Positions 26,001 through 35,209 are shown, numbered from the stretch's first letter. The stretch is DNA of 64,000 bases from Bermanella sp049115935 (GCA_049115935.1 JAGDZK010000020.1:35327-99326), one strand, 5' to 3'. Notes: generated by a model from the sequence alone, not told the origin. Numbers and translations: made by a program.

Positions 26001-27888
26001 CTTTACTTTCATGCAGGTCAATATTATCGCTAAAAGTGTAAATCAAACTAAAATCGTGCACCCAAAATTCTTTATGATCATTACGTGTAATACCATAAGG
26101 GTGCTCACCAATGACACGTAAACCTAGGTTTTCTAAAATAGGAATGACATCAGACAACGGCAAGAGTTTATCGGGATTAAATAGTTTAAATTTAAAATTA
26201 TTACCGGTATCCGCCACATTACGATACAAGCTCATTGCTATATCGCTTTGCGAGGTCATAGAGACAATGTGTTGTAAATCCACCACCGCGGTTCGTGGTA
26301 AAAACTCTTCACGATAACTTGAGCCAAAACCATTGCGATACAATTGGAAATACTGATTACCTTTTTCTTCTCCTACCCCTTCAATCAAAGCTGACATCAA
26401 ATCATCTTGCCAAGAGCGGGCCACCGATTGAATTTCTCTTTCAATTTGTTTTTCGTCAAATTCTATTGTTTTTGCAGGATCAAGCTTTAAAGTAAATAAA
26501 GTACGAGCCAAAATTGATTCAGAGAAGTATGTAGTGAATTCCACATCTACCGGATCAAACGCATCACTTAAGATATTTTGCATCTTATGACGCAGCTCAG
26601 TATTGTATAAATCCCTTGGCACATAAACTAAGCACGACAAAAATTTATTTAATTGATCTTGGCGAATAAAAATATGAGTACGTCGACGTTCTTGAATATT
26701 TAAAATACCAATGGCAGATCGGGCAAGATGATCAATATCAGTATGGAATAATTCATCCCGCGGATACACTTCAAGAATATGCTGCAACTCTTTGCTGTGA
26801 TGACTGCCCGCATGCAAGCCTGAACGCTTAATAACCTGCTTGGTTTTATTACGTACAATCGGAATATTAAACGAACTTTCGCTATACACGTTTGAAGTAA
26901 ACATACCTAAAAAACGACGCCCACCGGTCACTTGACCCTGTTCATTCACTTTTTTAATCGTAATATAATCAGGATACGCAGGACGATGTATACGCGAGCG
27001 ACGACCTGATTTGGTTAATGCAATTAATTGCGGCGCCAGTATTAAGGCCTTCATACTTTCAGATAAATCATCCACCACGACTTTATCTGGCCCATGCACT
27101 TCTTTTTTAAACAAACCACTTACACTGCTTTTATCGCGAATGGCTAAGGTTTTATCACCCTTTTTCTCGATGGCGATATCTTCACAGCCTAAAAAGGTAA
27201 AATGATCATTTGCCAACCATTCCATAAAGGCCGTAGATTCACTGATATCCTTTTTATTAAATGGCCCTTTACTCTCTTTAATCCAGCCCACGGCCTCTTC
27301 ACACTTGCCTTTAATCAAAGAAAAGTCATCTACAACAAGGCGTATCTCATCCAAAATTTCACTAAGGGACTCTGCTAAATCAGACAACACGTCTTTATCT
27401 GTGTGGCGATCCACCTCCACATAAATAATGGCTTCCCTTGGGTTATCGGTATGATCTAACGGGGAATTAAGGTCTAAATCCCCTTTGCTATCTCTATCAA
27501 CATGCATCACGGCATGGTTGATAAAATGAATCGACATCTCGCGGCGATTCAATTCCATGCGAATCGAGTCCACCAAAAACGGCACATCTTTGTGCAAAAC
27601 TTCAACAATTGTATGGGTTGACTGCCAGCCGTGCTCTTCAAAATCAGGGTTAAATACTCGGATTTTGTTTTGCTTAGGGCACTTTTGCATGAAATTCCAG
27701 CACGCCAAAGTAGCTCCGTATAGATCTTCTACTTTTCGGTTTTCAAGCTCTTGCTCTGGCGTGGCGGCATAATAAGTTTTAGTAAATTGCTCAATGCCAG
27801 CAACATGGTTTTTTGGCACCTCAGATACGAGTCTTTCAATCAAAAGGGCGACTTGAGGGTGGACTTCCTTATTCAACAGGTTGTTCAT
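23032..27888 (-). CDS. gdhB: NAD-specific glutamate dehydrogenase, large 180-kDa type
   Basis: At 1618 residues this has the length of the GDH-180 class (P. aeruginosa GdhB, Streptomyces GDH). The N-terminal half carries regulatory ACT-like regions. The catalytic part holds GGLRWSDRFEDFRTEVLGLVK, VPVGAKGGF (about residues 845-853), EGGNLGITQRAR and a Rossmann segment with SVIGVGDMAGDVFGNG (about 975). A long helical C-terminal domain follows. It deaminates glutamate to 2-oxoglutarate with NAD, feeding amino-acid carbon into the TCA cycle. In Pseudomonas it is allosterically controlled, for example by arginine. The gene is divergent from the MoxR/Bat operon across 184 bases. Confidence 0.95.
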   Translation of the reverse strand: MNNLLNKEVHPQVALLIERLVSEVPKNHVAGIEQFTKTYYAATPEQELENRKVEDLYGATLACWNFMQKCPKQNKIRVFNPDFEEHGWQSTHTIVEVLHKDVPFLVDSIRMELNRREMSIHFINHAVMHVDRDSKGDLDLNSPLDHTDNPREAIIYVEVDRHTDKDVLSDLAESLSEILDEIRLVVDDFSLIKGKCEEAVGWIKESKGPFNKKDISESTAFMEWLANDHFTFLGCEDIAIEKKGDKTLAIRDKSSVSGLFKKEVHGPDKVVVDDLSESMKALILAPQLIALTKSGRRSRIHRPAYPDYITIKKVNEQGQVTGGRRFLGMFTSNVYSESSFNIPIVRNKTKQVIKRSGLHAGSHHSKELQHILEVYPRDELFHTDIDHLARSAIGILNIQERRRTHIFIRQDQLNKFLSCLVYVPRDLYNTELRHKMQNILSDAFDPVDVEFTTYFSESILARTLFTLKLDPAKTIEFDEKQIEREIQSVARSWQDDLMSALIEGVGEEKGNQYFQLYRNGFGSSYREEFLPRTAVVDLQHIVSMTSQSDIAMSLYRNVADTGNNFKFKLFNPDKLLPLSDVIPILENLGLRVIGEHPYGITRNDHKEFWVHDFSLIYTFSDNIDLHESKENFQDAFRAIWFGKAENDSFNRLLLGANLGWRDVALLRAYARYMKQIRFGISESFIADTLCKYPEIASYVVKYFNTRFNLTDIDLGIRKKHLEMMQEKFSEMLDQVESLNEDRIFRRYIELMGATLRTNFFQKESDGELKRYLSFKFSPREISDIPLPKPLYEIFVYSPRVEGVHLRGGKVARGGLRWSDRFEDFRTEVLGLVKAQQVKNSVIVPVGAKGGFIAKQLPEGDRDAFLAEGIECYKTFISGLLDITDNLLEGEVIPPEHVVRFDEDDPYLVVAADKGTATFSDISNGIAQERGFWLGDAFASGGSVGYDHKKMGITAKGAWVSVQRHFRELGLDVQKESISVIGVGDMAGDVFGNGMLRSEYIKLVAAFNHLHIFIDPNPEDVKESFKERERLFNLPRSSWTDYERKLISKGGGIFNRSAKSIDISPEMKKCFGLTADKMSPNDLIHALLQAPVDLIWNGGIGTYVKSSSESHAAAGDKANDSLRINGKQLQAKVIGEGGNLGITQRARIEYALKGKGASFTDFIDNAAGVDCSDHEVNIKILLNGLVLAGDLTTKQRNEFLESMTEQVSDLVLMNNYRQTQAIALAYREAKTRMDEYKRLMNDLERQKKLNRELEFLPSDEDLEERKNQKKGLTRPELSVLISYTKGDLKELLNTQEISQDEYLAKSVEDAFPEMLIKRFPEALYGHQLRSEIVATQLANEMVNRMGITYVNRMRDSTGADINAIVKAYVTARDVFRMNELWQQIEALDYKVSSDIQEFMMAALMRLVRRASRWFLRNRRRELNIAEEVARFRERAASISARLSDLLAGEGKQVWQGFYDKLVEANVPEELAATVSGANNMFSALSIIEGAEQTNRNVEDVAATYYQVGCNLDLEWFLEQLNKVSVQSHWQALARETYRDDLDWQQRTLTASIINTLPEGDIEARMSTWLEQSEPMIGRWRKTVDELRESDINDFAVFSVALRELLDLAQASRLATQGNC

Positions 27889-28072
27889 GATGGATCCTAT
27901 GGGGATTTATCTATAAATAAATGATAGTTTAATCATCCAAAAACGCGCACTGATGACACAAAGCAATTTTTTGTGTGTATTGGAACTCTTTTAAACTCCT
28001 GTAATCCTATACTTGACCCGCAAGGGAATATTTCTAAAATGCTAGCAAAAACAAAAACTTGGAAATGGTCAC

Positions 28073-29035
28073 ATGACAAATCGTGAGTACATCACAGCGT
28101 TACAAACCAGCTTACAAGAACACATTATTGGTCAGCCTGATTTAGTCAACGCATTATTAATTGCCCTGTTAGCCGATGGACACTTACTGGTTGAAGGCGC
28201 ACCTGGTCTAGCCAAAACAAAAGCCATTAAAACCCTTGCCGACTGTATCGAGGGCAATTACCAACGTATTCAGTTCACCCCCGACTTGCTACCTGCGGAT
28301 ATTACCGGCAGTGAGATTTACCGCGCTCAAACCGGTGAATTCACCTTTCAAAAAGGCCCTTTATTTAATAATTTGGTGTTAGCCGATGAGATCAACCGTG
28401 CACCGGCTAAAGTTCAGTCCGCTTTATTAGAGGCCATGGCTGAGCGTCAAGTGAGTGTGGCGGGCACCACCTATGATCTAGATAAACTATTTTTAGTGAT
28501 GGCGACGCAAAACCCAATTGAGCAAGAAGGCACCTACCCGCTACCCGAAGCGCAACTTGACCGCTTTTTAATGCATGTGCGCATTAATTACCCAAGTGCA
28601 GAGTCTGAAACCAAGATTTTGCGTCTTGCTCGCGGTGAGGCACAAAACAACGCCACCCCACTACCAACTGAAAAACTCAGTGCTGACAGTATTTTTTCAG
28701 CTCGCCAAGAAGTACTGGCCATGCATTTAAGTGAGCGTGTTGAGGAGTACATAGTGCAACTGATTATGGCCACTCGTCAGCCACAAGCTTATGGCAACGA
28801 CATGGCCAGTTGGATTGAATTTGGCGCAAGCCCACGAGGCACCATTGCATTAGACCGCTGCGCTCGTGCCCATGCTTGGTTGGCGGGTAAGGATTTCGTC
28901 AGCCCTGATGATGTACAAGCCGTATTGCACACAGTATTGCGCCACCGTTTATTGGTGAGCTTTGATGCAGAAGCCACTGGTATGAATGCAGATAAAGTCA
29001 TCAACGAGTTAATCATGCGTGTGGCGGTGCCATAA
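28073..29035 (+). CDS. MoxR-family AAA+ ATPase (Bat operon)
   Basis: This 320-residue AAA+ protein has Walker A VEGAPGLAKTKAI (about residues 38-50), Walker B LVLADEINRAPAK (about 103-115), sensor 1 MATQNPIEQEGTYPLPEAQLDRF (about 141-163) and an Arg finger region typical of MoxR. MoxR ATPases act with VWA proteins as metal-loading or assembly chaperones. It heads a tight six-gene operon of DUF58, DUF4381, BatA, BatBC and BatD proteins. The ribosome site is a modest GGA 11-13 bases upstream. Confidence 0.93.
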   Translation: MTNREYITALQTSLQEHIIGQPDLVNALLIALLADGHLLVEGAPGLAKTKAIKTLADCIEGNYQRIQFTPDLLPADITGSEIYRAQTGEFTFQKGPLFNNLVLADEINRAPAKVQSALLEAMAERQVSVAGTTYDLDKLFLVMATQNPIEQEGTYPLPEAQLDRFLMHVRINYPSAESETKILRLARGEAQNNATPLPTEKLSADSIFSARQEVLAMHLSERVEEYIVQLIMATRQPQAYGNDMASWIEFGASPRGTIALDRCARAHAWLAGKDFVSPDDVQAVLHTVLRHRLLVSFDAEATGMNADKVINELIMRVAVP

Positions 29036-29045
29036 CGGAATCACC

Positions 29046-30005
29046 ATGACTCAATTAGCCAATAGTGATACCAACTACCTTGAAGGTTTTTTCCCAGGTA
29101 GTGCCTTTACCGATGAGCACCAGCTGACGCAACTGCGCATGTTGGCTAAGCGTTTGCGTTTAGCCAGTTTGCCACAAATTCACGGCATGCTCGCCGGTGG
29201 TCACGCCAGTAAACAAAAAGGCCGCGGGTTAGATCTTGACCAGTTACGCCAATATTTACCCGGTGATGATATTCGCACCATCGACTGGCGCGTAACCGCT
29301 CGCACACAAACACCCCATACCCGTGTTTATAAAGAAGAGCGCGAGCGCCCGGTTGTAATTGTGTGCGATCAACGAACCCCTATGGCATTTGGCTCACAAC
29401 GCAGCTTTAAATCCGTGGTGGCAGCACAATGTGCATCCATTATTGCTTGGGCTGCCCTTGATCATGGGGATCGAGTGGGTGCGTTTATTTTAGGTGACGA
29501 TGACGAACAAGATTTCCGCCCTAAACAGCGCGCACAACACGTTTTGCAAATTTTACGCTCGATCAATGATTTCAATCATCGCTTAAAGCAGCATAAAACG
29601 GTGAAAAACAGCCTAAGTGACTGCCTAAAAAAATTACACAAAGGGGTCAAACCCGGTACATCCATTTATATCATCAGTGACTTTTTTGATTTAAGCGAAA
29701 AAGACAAAGCGGCTTTATTTAATTTAAAACGTCACAACCATGTTGTTGCACTGCAAGTTTACGATGCCCTTGAACGTAAAATGCCACCACCTGGTATGTA
29801 TGCCGTGACCGATGGCATCAATGAAGGGTTTCTTGATACCCAAAGCAAACAATCACAAAGCGCTTACCAAGAAGCGGTGAATGTATTTCAGCAAGGTATT
29901 GAGCAAACCTTTAAACAGCTTGCCATTAATCATCATCAAATTGATGCCACTGATATTCCCTATATGGCGTTAAAAATTGCACTTGAACAGCGGGGTGCAA
30001 AATGA
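29046..30005 (+). CDS. DUF58 domain protein of the MoxR/Bat operon
   Basis: This 319-residue protein carries the DUF58 signature HAsKqkGrG..D..LRQYLPGDDIRTIDWRVTAR (about residues 50-85, with HASKQKGRGLDLDQLRQ visible) and then a VWA-like fold. The start at 29046 follows the moxR stop by 10 bases with CGGAA upstream; the open frame reaches back into moxR but has no support there. DUF58 proteins accompany MoxR ATPases and are thought to hold substrate proteins or scaffold the complex. Its end overlaps the next start by 4 bases. Confidence 0.9.
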   Translation: MTQLANSDTNYLEGFFPGSAFTDEHQLTQLRMLAKRLRLASLPQIHGMLAGGHASKQKGRGLDLDQLRQYLPGDDIRTIDWRVTARTQTPHTRVYKEERERPVVIVCDQRTPMAFGSQRSFKSVVAAQCASIIAWAALDHGDRVGAFILGDDDEQDFRPKQRAQHVLQILRSINDFNHRLKQHKTVKNSLSDCLKKLHKGVKPGTSIYIISDFFDLSEKDKAALFNLKRHNHVVALQVYDALERKMPPPGMYAVTDGINEGFLDTQSKQSQSAYQEAVNVFQQGIEQTFKQLAINHHQIDATDIPYMALKIALEQRGAK

Positions 30006-30436
30006 ATCCGCTAGATCAACTAAAAGATATTCACCTACCTCAAACGGTTTCATACTGGCCACCGGCATGGCCTTGGTGGGTTTTAATTTTAACCATTATT
30101 GCCGCATGCGCATTCATCATTTGGCATAAAAAACGTCAAGCTTGGCGTAAACATGCAATACAGCAGTTAGAAAGCTTTAATTGGGAGCACCCCAATCATG
30201 TTTACCGTGATGTGAATAAATTACTCAAACAAATCTGCATTCATAAAATTGATAAATCATGTGCCAGCTTAAGCGGCGAAACATGGCTTCATTTTTTAGA
30301 TTCAAAAATTAAACAGCCTATTTTTATGCCCGAATTAAAACCATTTGCTCACATACTTGATGAACCCAATATTCAGATGGAGCCACTGGCATTAAAAGCC
30401 GCAACAAAACGCTGGATAAGGAAAGTTAAATGCTAA
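30002..30436 (+). CDS. DUF4381 membrane protein of the Bat operon
   Basis: This 144-residue protein has one membrane segment (about residues 23-43) after a DIHLPQTVSYWPPAWPWWVL opening, the usual start of DUF4381 proteins. The remainder is a basic cytoplasmic domain with SGETWLHFLD. It overlaps both the upstream DUF58 gene (4 bases) and the downstream BatA gene (7 bases), so it belongs to a translationally coupled operon. It probably anchors the MoxR/VWA assembly in the inner membrane; the exact role is unknown. Confidence 0.85.
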   Translation: MNPLDQLKDIHLPQTVSYWPPAWPWWVLILTIIAACAFIIWHKKRQAWRKHAIQQLESFNWEHPNHVYRDVNKLLKQICIHKIDKSCASLSGETWLHFLDSKIKQPIFMPELKPFAHILDEPNIQMEPLALKAATKRWIRKVKC

Positions 30437-31455
30437 GTTTATACTGGCCTTGGTTGCTCCTTGCTCTCCCGTTACCCTTATTAGTGTATTGGCTGGTGCC
30501 CGCTCACCAACAAAGTCATAGCCAAGTGTTTGCCCCAAGTTTGATGATGCTTGCTGAGCAAAAAACCTTAGGTTCACAAAAACCATCTTGGTTTGTTTAC
30601 GTGTTAATGGCCGCTGCTTGGGCTTGTTTAATACTGGCTTGCACGCGCCCTATTTATGTAGGCGAACCACAATCCATCACTGAAACCGACCGCAACATGA
30701 TGTTAGCGGTTGATATCTCAGGCAGCATGGCCGAAGAAGATATGGCGGTACGTGGGCGATTAATTAACCGGCTGCAAGCGGTAAAAGTGGTGTTAACCGA
30801 CTTTATCGCCAAACGTAAAGGTGATCGCCTTGGTTTGATTTTGTTTGGCTCAAAAGCGTATATACAAACCCCGCTCACGTTTGATTTAACCACCCTTGAG
30901 CAACTCTTAAATGAAGCGGCGCTTGGTCTTGCAGGCAAGCAAACCGCCATTGGTGATGCCATTGGGTTAGGGGTGAAACGTTTACAGTCTCTGCCTGAAT
31001 CAAACCGCGTATTAATTTTATTAACCGACGGTCAAAATACCGCTGGGGAAATCGAGCCCTTACAAGCGGCTAAATTAGCCGCACAAGCTGGCGTAAAAAT
31101 TTACACCATAGGTATTGGTGCGGATGAATTAATCAAACAAGGTTTTTTTGGCCCACGCCGCGTCAACCCAAGCCGTGATCTAGATGAACCCACGTTAATT
31201 GAAATCGCCAAGAGCACAGGTGGTCAATATTTTCGTGCCCGTAACCTAGACGAGCTTAATCAAATTTACAGTTTGCTTGATGACCTTGAAGAAATCGAAG
31301 TTGAACAACAAATGATTCGCCCTGAAAAATCCCTATTTCATTACCCATTAGCATTATCGTTACTATTGGCATTTTTAATCTTTGCACACCAACAAGGCTG
31401 GTTTACTCGGTTAACACAGATTTTCTTAGCTCAAAAGGAGAAAGCCAATGTCTGA
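30430..31455 (+). CDS. batA: BatA-like VWA membrane protein
   Basis: This 341-residue protein has two N-terminal helices (about residues 3-22 and 56-76), a VWA domain and a C-terminal helix (about 299-318). The MIDAS metal site DxSxS is intact (AVDISGSMAEED, about residues 92-103), with LLTDGQNTAGE (about 198-208) as the later MIDAS element. Bat proteins with MoxR form membrane complexes linked to oxidative or envelope stress tolerance and metalloprotein maturation. It overlaps its neighbours on both sides. Confidence 0.9.
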   Translation: MLSLYWPWLLLALPLPLLVYWLVPAHQQSHSQVFAPSLMMLAEQKTLGSQKPSWFVYVLMAAAWACLILACTRPIYVGEPQSITETDRNMMLAVDISGSMAEEDMAVRGRLINRLQAVKVVLTDFIAKRKGDRLGLILFGSKAYIQTPLTFDLTTLEQLLNEAALGLAGKQTAIGDAIGLGVKRLQSLPESNRVLILLTDGQNTAGEIEPLQAAKLAAQAGVKIYTIGIGADELIKQGFFGPRRVNPSRDLDEPTLIEIAKSTGGQYFRARNLDELNQIYSLLDDLEEIEVEQQMIRPEKSLFHYPLALSLLLAFLIFAHQQGWFTRLTQIFLAQKEKANV

Positions 31456-33322
31456 TTTTCACCTTTTGCGCCCAGAATGGATTTTGTTAATTTTGCCCTT
31501 GGCAATATTGTTTTTCTTTAAACAAATTAAGCCGTTAAAAGCTGGCAACTGGCAGTCTGTTATTTCACCGAAATTACAGCAATACGTGCTATCGAACACC
31601 CAACAAAAAACCAGTCAGCGTTTTACTCAAGTTGTGTTATGGCTATCCGCCTTACTTGCCATACTCGCACTAAGTGGGCCAAGTTGGCAAAAGCAAAGCT
31701 CAGAAGTGTATCGCTCACAGCAAGGATTAATCATTGGTTTTGATTTGTCACTTTCTATGACATCACAAGACGTTGCCCCTTCACGTGTACAACGGGCCAA
31801 ATACAAAATTATGGATGTGCTAAAAGCACAACGCGGTCAAAATATTGGTTTAATTGCCTATGCAGGTGATGCTCATGTGGTCAGCCCATTAACCCAAGAC
31901 ACCAACACAGTTAAATCTCTATTAACACCACTTGACCCTTACATCATGCCTAGCCAAGGCAGCAACCTTGTATCACTGGCTAACGAAACCGCCAATTTAT
32001 TTGAACAAGCTGGTAGCTCACCACGCACACTGTTATTGGTCACAGACGGGGTTGAAACCCGTGATATTCAAACTGCAGCCCAAATACTTAATAGCGCAAA
32101 TATTCGTCTTGCCATTTTAGCCGTGGGCACCGAGCAAGGTGCACCCATGGTGCAACCGGATGGCCGCTTTTTTAAAGACAGCAATGGCCAAGTCATTATG
32201 CCCCCTCTTGAATGGGATAATTTACAACAGCTTGCCAATGCAACCGGTGCTCAAATTAAACGCTTAAGCAACAATGACCGCGACATTACAGCTTTACTAT
32301 CAAGTTTCAGCCAACTTGAGCAGTTTAAAAAAGATGAAGATGAAAGCATGGAATTTGACCAATGGTTAGATAGTGGTTACTGGCTTATATTACCGCTACT
32401 GGCGTTATGTTTAGGTGCATTTAGAAAAGGCATTGTTTTAAGCATCGCTTTACTAATTCTCATCCAACCAAGTGACAGCTTTGCACAAATCACCTTACCC
32501 GACGTACTGCTAAATAGTGATCAACAAGGTGAAAAATATTTTGAGCAAAACCCTGCAAAAGCCGCTGAGGCATTTAACAACCCAAAATGGAAAGCCAGCA
32601 GTTTATACAAAGCGGGTGACTACCAAGGGGCGCTAGATATTTGGCAACAATTTGATGATGCTCAAAGTTTATATAACCAAGGCAATGCCCTTGCACAGTT
32701 ACAACAAATCGATAAAGCCATTGCGGCCTATGATGCAGCCCTTGAAAAACAAAATGACCTTGAAGATGCCAAGGCCAACAAAGCATTACTCGAACAACTT
32801 AAACAAAACCAAGACAATAACCAACAGCAAAATCAAGATGGTTCAGATTCGCAAGATTCCTCTGAACAAAATCAAGACTCTAGTGAATCATCTGATCAAA
32901 ATAGCGAACAACAAAATCAATCACAAAGCAGTGACTCTAAAGATGGTCAATCACAAGACAGCCAATCAAGCGACAGCAGTGAGTCTCAAACAAATCAAAG
33001 CGATACAGACAAACAAAGTGAAAACCCATTAGAGCAAACACAAACCGAAGAAGAAAAACAACGACAGGAAGAAATGGATGCCATGAAAGAAAAAATGGCA
33101 CAGCAAACACAAGATGAACAAAACGATGAGAATAAAGGTGAACAAAACAGCCTTCAATCTCAACCTAAGAGCCAAGCAGATTTAGAACAAGAACAAGCCA
33201 TGAAGCAATGGATCCAACGCATTCCGGATGATCCAGGTGGTTTACTGCGTAATAAATTTTTATACCAATATCAACAGCGCCAAGGCAACACCGAACAAAA
33301 TGGGGAGCGTAAACCGTGGTAA
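31448..33322 (+). CDS. BatB-BatC fusion: VWA domain plus TPR and low-complexity tail
   Basis: This 624-residue protein has two N-terminal membrane helices, a VWA domain with MIDAS FDLSLSMTS (about residues 98-106) and LLVTDGVETRD, and a further membrane segment near 310-340. A TPR-like region follows (KAGDYQGALDIW, LYNQGNALAQLQQIDKAIAAYDAAL, about 390-450). A long stretch very rich in Gln, Ser, Asp and Asn (about 460-560) then leads to an acidic/charged end. This is BatB joined to BatC. The low-complexity part is likely a flexible periplasmic linker and may vary in length between strains. Confidence 0.88.
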   Translation: MSDFHLLRPEWILLILPLAILFFFKQIKPLKAGNWQSVISPKLQQYVLSNTQQKTSQRFTQVVLWLSALLAILALSGPSWQKQSSEVYRSQQGLIIGFDLSLSMTSQDVAPSRVQRAKYKIMDVLKAQRGQNIGLIAYAGDAHVVSPLTQDTNTVKSLLTPLDPYIMPSQGSNLVSLANETANLFEQAGSSPRTLLLVTDGVETRDIQTAAQILNSANIRLAILAVGTEQGAPMVQPDGRFFKDSNGQVIMPPLEWDNLQQLANATGAQIKRLSNNDRDITALLSSFSQLEQFKKDEDESMEFDQWLDSGYWLILPLLALCLGAFRKGIVLSIALLILIQPSDSFAQITLPDVLLNSDQQGEKYFEQNPAKAAEAFNNPKWKASSLYKAGDYQGALDIWQQFDDAQSLYNQGNALAQLQQIDKAIAAYDAALEKQNDLEDAKANKALLEQLKQNQDNNQQQNQDGSDSQDSSEQNQDSSESSDQNSEQQNQSQSSDSKDGQSQDSQSSDSSESQTNQSDTDKQSENPLEQTQTEEEKQRQEEMDAMKEKMAQQTQDEQNDENKGEQNSLQSQPKSQADLEQEQAMKQWIQRIPDDPGGLLRNKFLYQYQQRQGNTEQNGERKPW

Positions 33323-35001
33323 AACACTTATTTTGTCTATTAATTTTAAGCTTTTTAACCAGTAATGCGTTTGCGGTGGCGTTTGAAGCCAGCGTTGACC
33401 GTAGCAATATTGGCGAAGGCGAATCCATTATGCTGACGCTACGCTACAACAGTAATGTGTATTCAGGGGACCCAGATTTATCACCCCTTGAGCAGCAATT
33501 TACAATTATTAATCAACAACGCAAAAATAGTTTCCAATACATCAATGGTCAAAGTGATTCATGGACAGTATGGACAATTGCCATTAGCCCAAAACGCAAA
33601 GGCAATTTAGTTCTGCCTTCAATTGAGTATAAAGGTGAGCGCACCAAACCCATTCAAATCATGGTAAGCAAACTTGATCCTAGCTTACAGAACCAACAAA
33701 AAGATGTATTTTTTCATACCGAAACAGATGTTAAAACCAGCTATGTACAAGGCCAAATTGTTTACAGTGAAAAACTGTATTTCGCCGTACCGCTTGATAA
33801 TAGCCAACTAAACGAAGTAGAAGTTGAAGATGCGGTGGTTCAACCTTTAGGAGAGACCAAACAATATCGCACACAACTAAACGGTCGCAGCTTTGATGTA
33901 TATGAACGTCGCTATGTGATTTTTGCGCAAACCAGTGGTGAACTCATTATTCCAGGCCCACGCTACACAGGTGAAGTGAGCAATGGTCGCTGGCGCCCTG
34001 GTCGCCCTATTTCTATTAGCAACCCACCTACTCGTATTCAAGTTTTACCTCAACCGGCCAATTACCCGCAAAATAGCACATGGTTACCGGCACAAGATGT
34101 GAGCTTAAATTACAAATGGTTAGGCAATACACAAAACTTAAAACAAGGTGAGCCCATTACATTATCGTTGTCACTTAAAGCCAAGGGTTTAAGTGCGGCG
34201 CAGTTACCAAAACTCATTTTAAAAGATGTGCCACAACTTAAATATTACCCTGAGCAACCTCAAACCCAAGACATCAATGACGATAACGGCATCACAGGTG
34301 TGCTCAGCCAAAATATCGCTGTGGTTGTCACTAAAAATGGTGACATACGTTTACCTGAGATTCGAATTCCTTGGTTTAATATTAAAGATGGTCGTATTGA
34401 GTACGCAGTCATGCCGTCACAAACTCTAAACGTTTTAGCGACGACATCGTCAAATACAACTACACCACAAACAAACAACCGCGCTGTAGAAGATAGCCAA
34501 ACAAAAACAGACACACTTGAAAATAACAATCTGGTTGAAGTTCCTGCTATTGGTTCAAGCAATCCGCCAGCATCAAACCTTTGGCCAGTATTAAGTTTAG
34601 TATTCATGTTGTTATGGCTCATCACCAGTTACCTTTTATGGCGCCAATACCAAATCAAACCGCTTGATAGTAGCCAAGATGACAACCAACTACTTAAGCC
34701 ATCGGCTGGGCTTAAAAAAATCAAACAAGCGTGTCGCAATAATGATGCAACGGCTGCCCGCCAAGCCATTATTGAATGGGCCCATGCACAAGGGTTTACC
34801 CAAATGGCCAGTTTGCAACAAGTCGCATCACTTGATGACGGTGCAGAATTCAAACAGGCATTACAAGAATTGGATTACACTTTATATTCGCCAACCGGCA
34901 ACAGTGCTTGGCAAGGTGAATACCTGTGGCAATTGATTCGCAATATCAAAGTAAACAAAGGTGAGCCGTCATCACCTTTACAACCACTTTACCCAAGCTA
35001 A
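33316..35001 (+). CDS. batD: BatD-like oxygen-tolerance protein
   Basis: This 561-residue protein has a signal peptide (MVKHLFCLLILSFLTSNAFAVA), repeated beta domains of the BatD type (ASVDRSNIGEGESIMLTL, SDSWTVWTIAISPKRKGNL), a membrane helix (about 418-440) and a cytoplasmic tail. It starts with GTG inside the end of the BatBC gene (7-base overlap). BatD proteins occur with BatA/B and MoxR in envelope or oxidative-stress loci. It ends the operon proper, but a 58-residue SEC-C gene follows 29 bases later. Confidence 0.88.
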   Translation: MVKHLFCLLILSFLTSNAFAVAFEASVDRSNIGEGESIMLTLRYNSNVYSGDPDLSPLEQQFTIINQQRKNSFQYINGQSDSWTVWTIAISPKRKGNLVLPSIEYKGERTKPIQIMVSKLDPSLQNQQKDVFFHTETDVKTSYVQGQIVYSEKLYFAVPLDNSQLNEVEVEDAVVQPLGETKQYRTQLNGRSFDVYERRYVIFAQTSGELIIPGPRYTGEVSNGRWRPGRPISISNPPTRIQVLPQPANYPQNSTWLPAQDVSLNYKWLGNTQNLKQGEPITLSLSLKAKGLSAAQLPKLILKDVPQLKYYPEQPQTQDINDDNGITGVLSQNIAVVVTKNGDIRLPEIRIPWFNIKDGRIEYAVMPSQTLNVLATTSSNTTTPQTNNRAVEDSQTKTDTLENNNLVEVPAIGSSNPPASNLWPVLSLVFMLLWLITSYLLWRQYQIKPLDSSQDDNQLLKPSAGLKKIKQACRNNDATAARQAIIEWAHAQGFTQMASLQQVASLDDGAEFKQALQELDYTLYSPTGNSAWQGEYLWQLIRNIKVNKGEPSSPLQPLYPS

Positions 35002-35030
35002 GTATTAGTCATTTAATAATCGAGAAACAT

Positions 35031-35207
35031 ATGAGCCAAGACGATGAATTATGCCCTTGTGGCAGTGGTAAGCTTTACGAAGAATGCTGTAAAAAAGAAT
35101 ATGACCGTACTAACGCCGCCCGCGAAAAGCTCAAGCAGGCCATGAGCGACCCAAAAAAAGCCAGCGAGCTTAAAGAGTTGCTCAAAAACCTAAATAAAGA
35201 CAACTAG
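35031..35207 (+). CDS. SEC-C motif small protein
   Basis: An ATG at 35031 opens a 58-residue protein with CPCGSGKLYEECCK (residues 8-21), the SEC-C zinc motif found at the SecA C-terminus and in stand-alone small proteins. The rest is a charged helix. Its ribosome site is weak (GAGA). It lies 29 bases after batD and 2 bases before the permease gene, so it probably shares a transcript with one or both. Its function is unknown; SEC-C motifs bind Zn and can mediate protein or RNA contacts. Confidence 0.82.
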   Translation: MSQDDELCPCGSGKLYEECCKKEYDRTNAAREKLKQAMSDPKKASELKELLKNLNKDN

Positions 35208-35209
35208 CC

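Noticed and set aside
28000..28072. Sigma-70 promoter for the moxR operon around TATACT
   Set aside because: No -35 box at 16-18 bases from TATACT was convincing.
32652..33032. 126-residue ORF inside the BatBC gene
   Set aside because: It is a frame shadow of the Gln/Ser/Asp-rich low-complexity region, rich in Asn/Lys/Thr for that reason.
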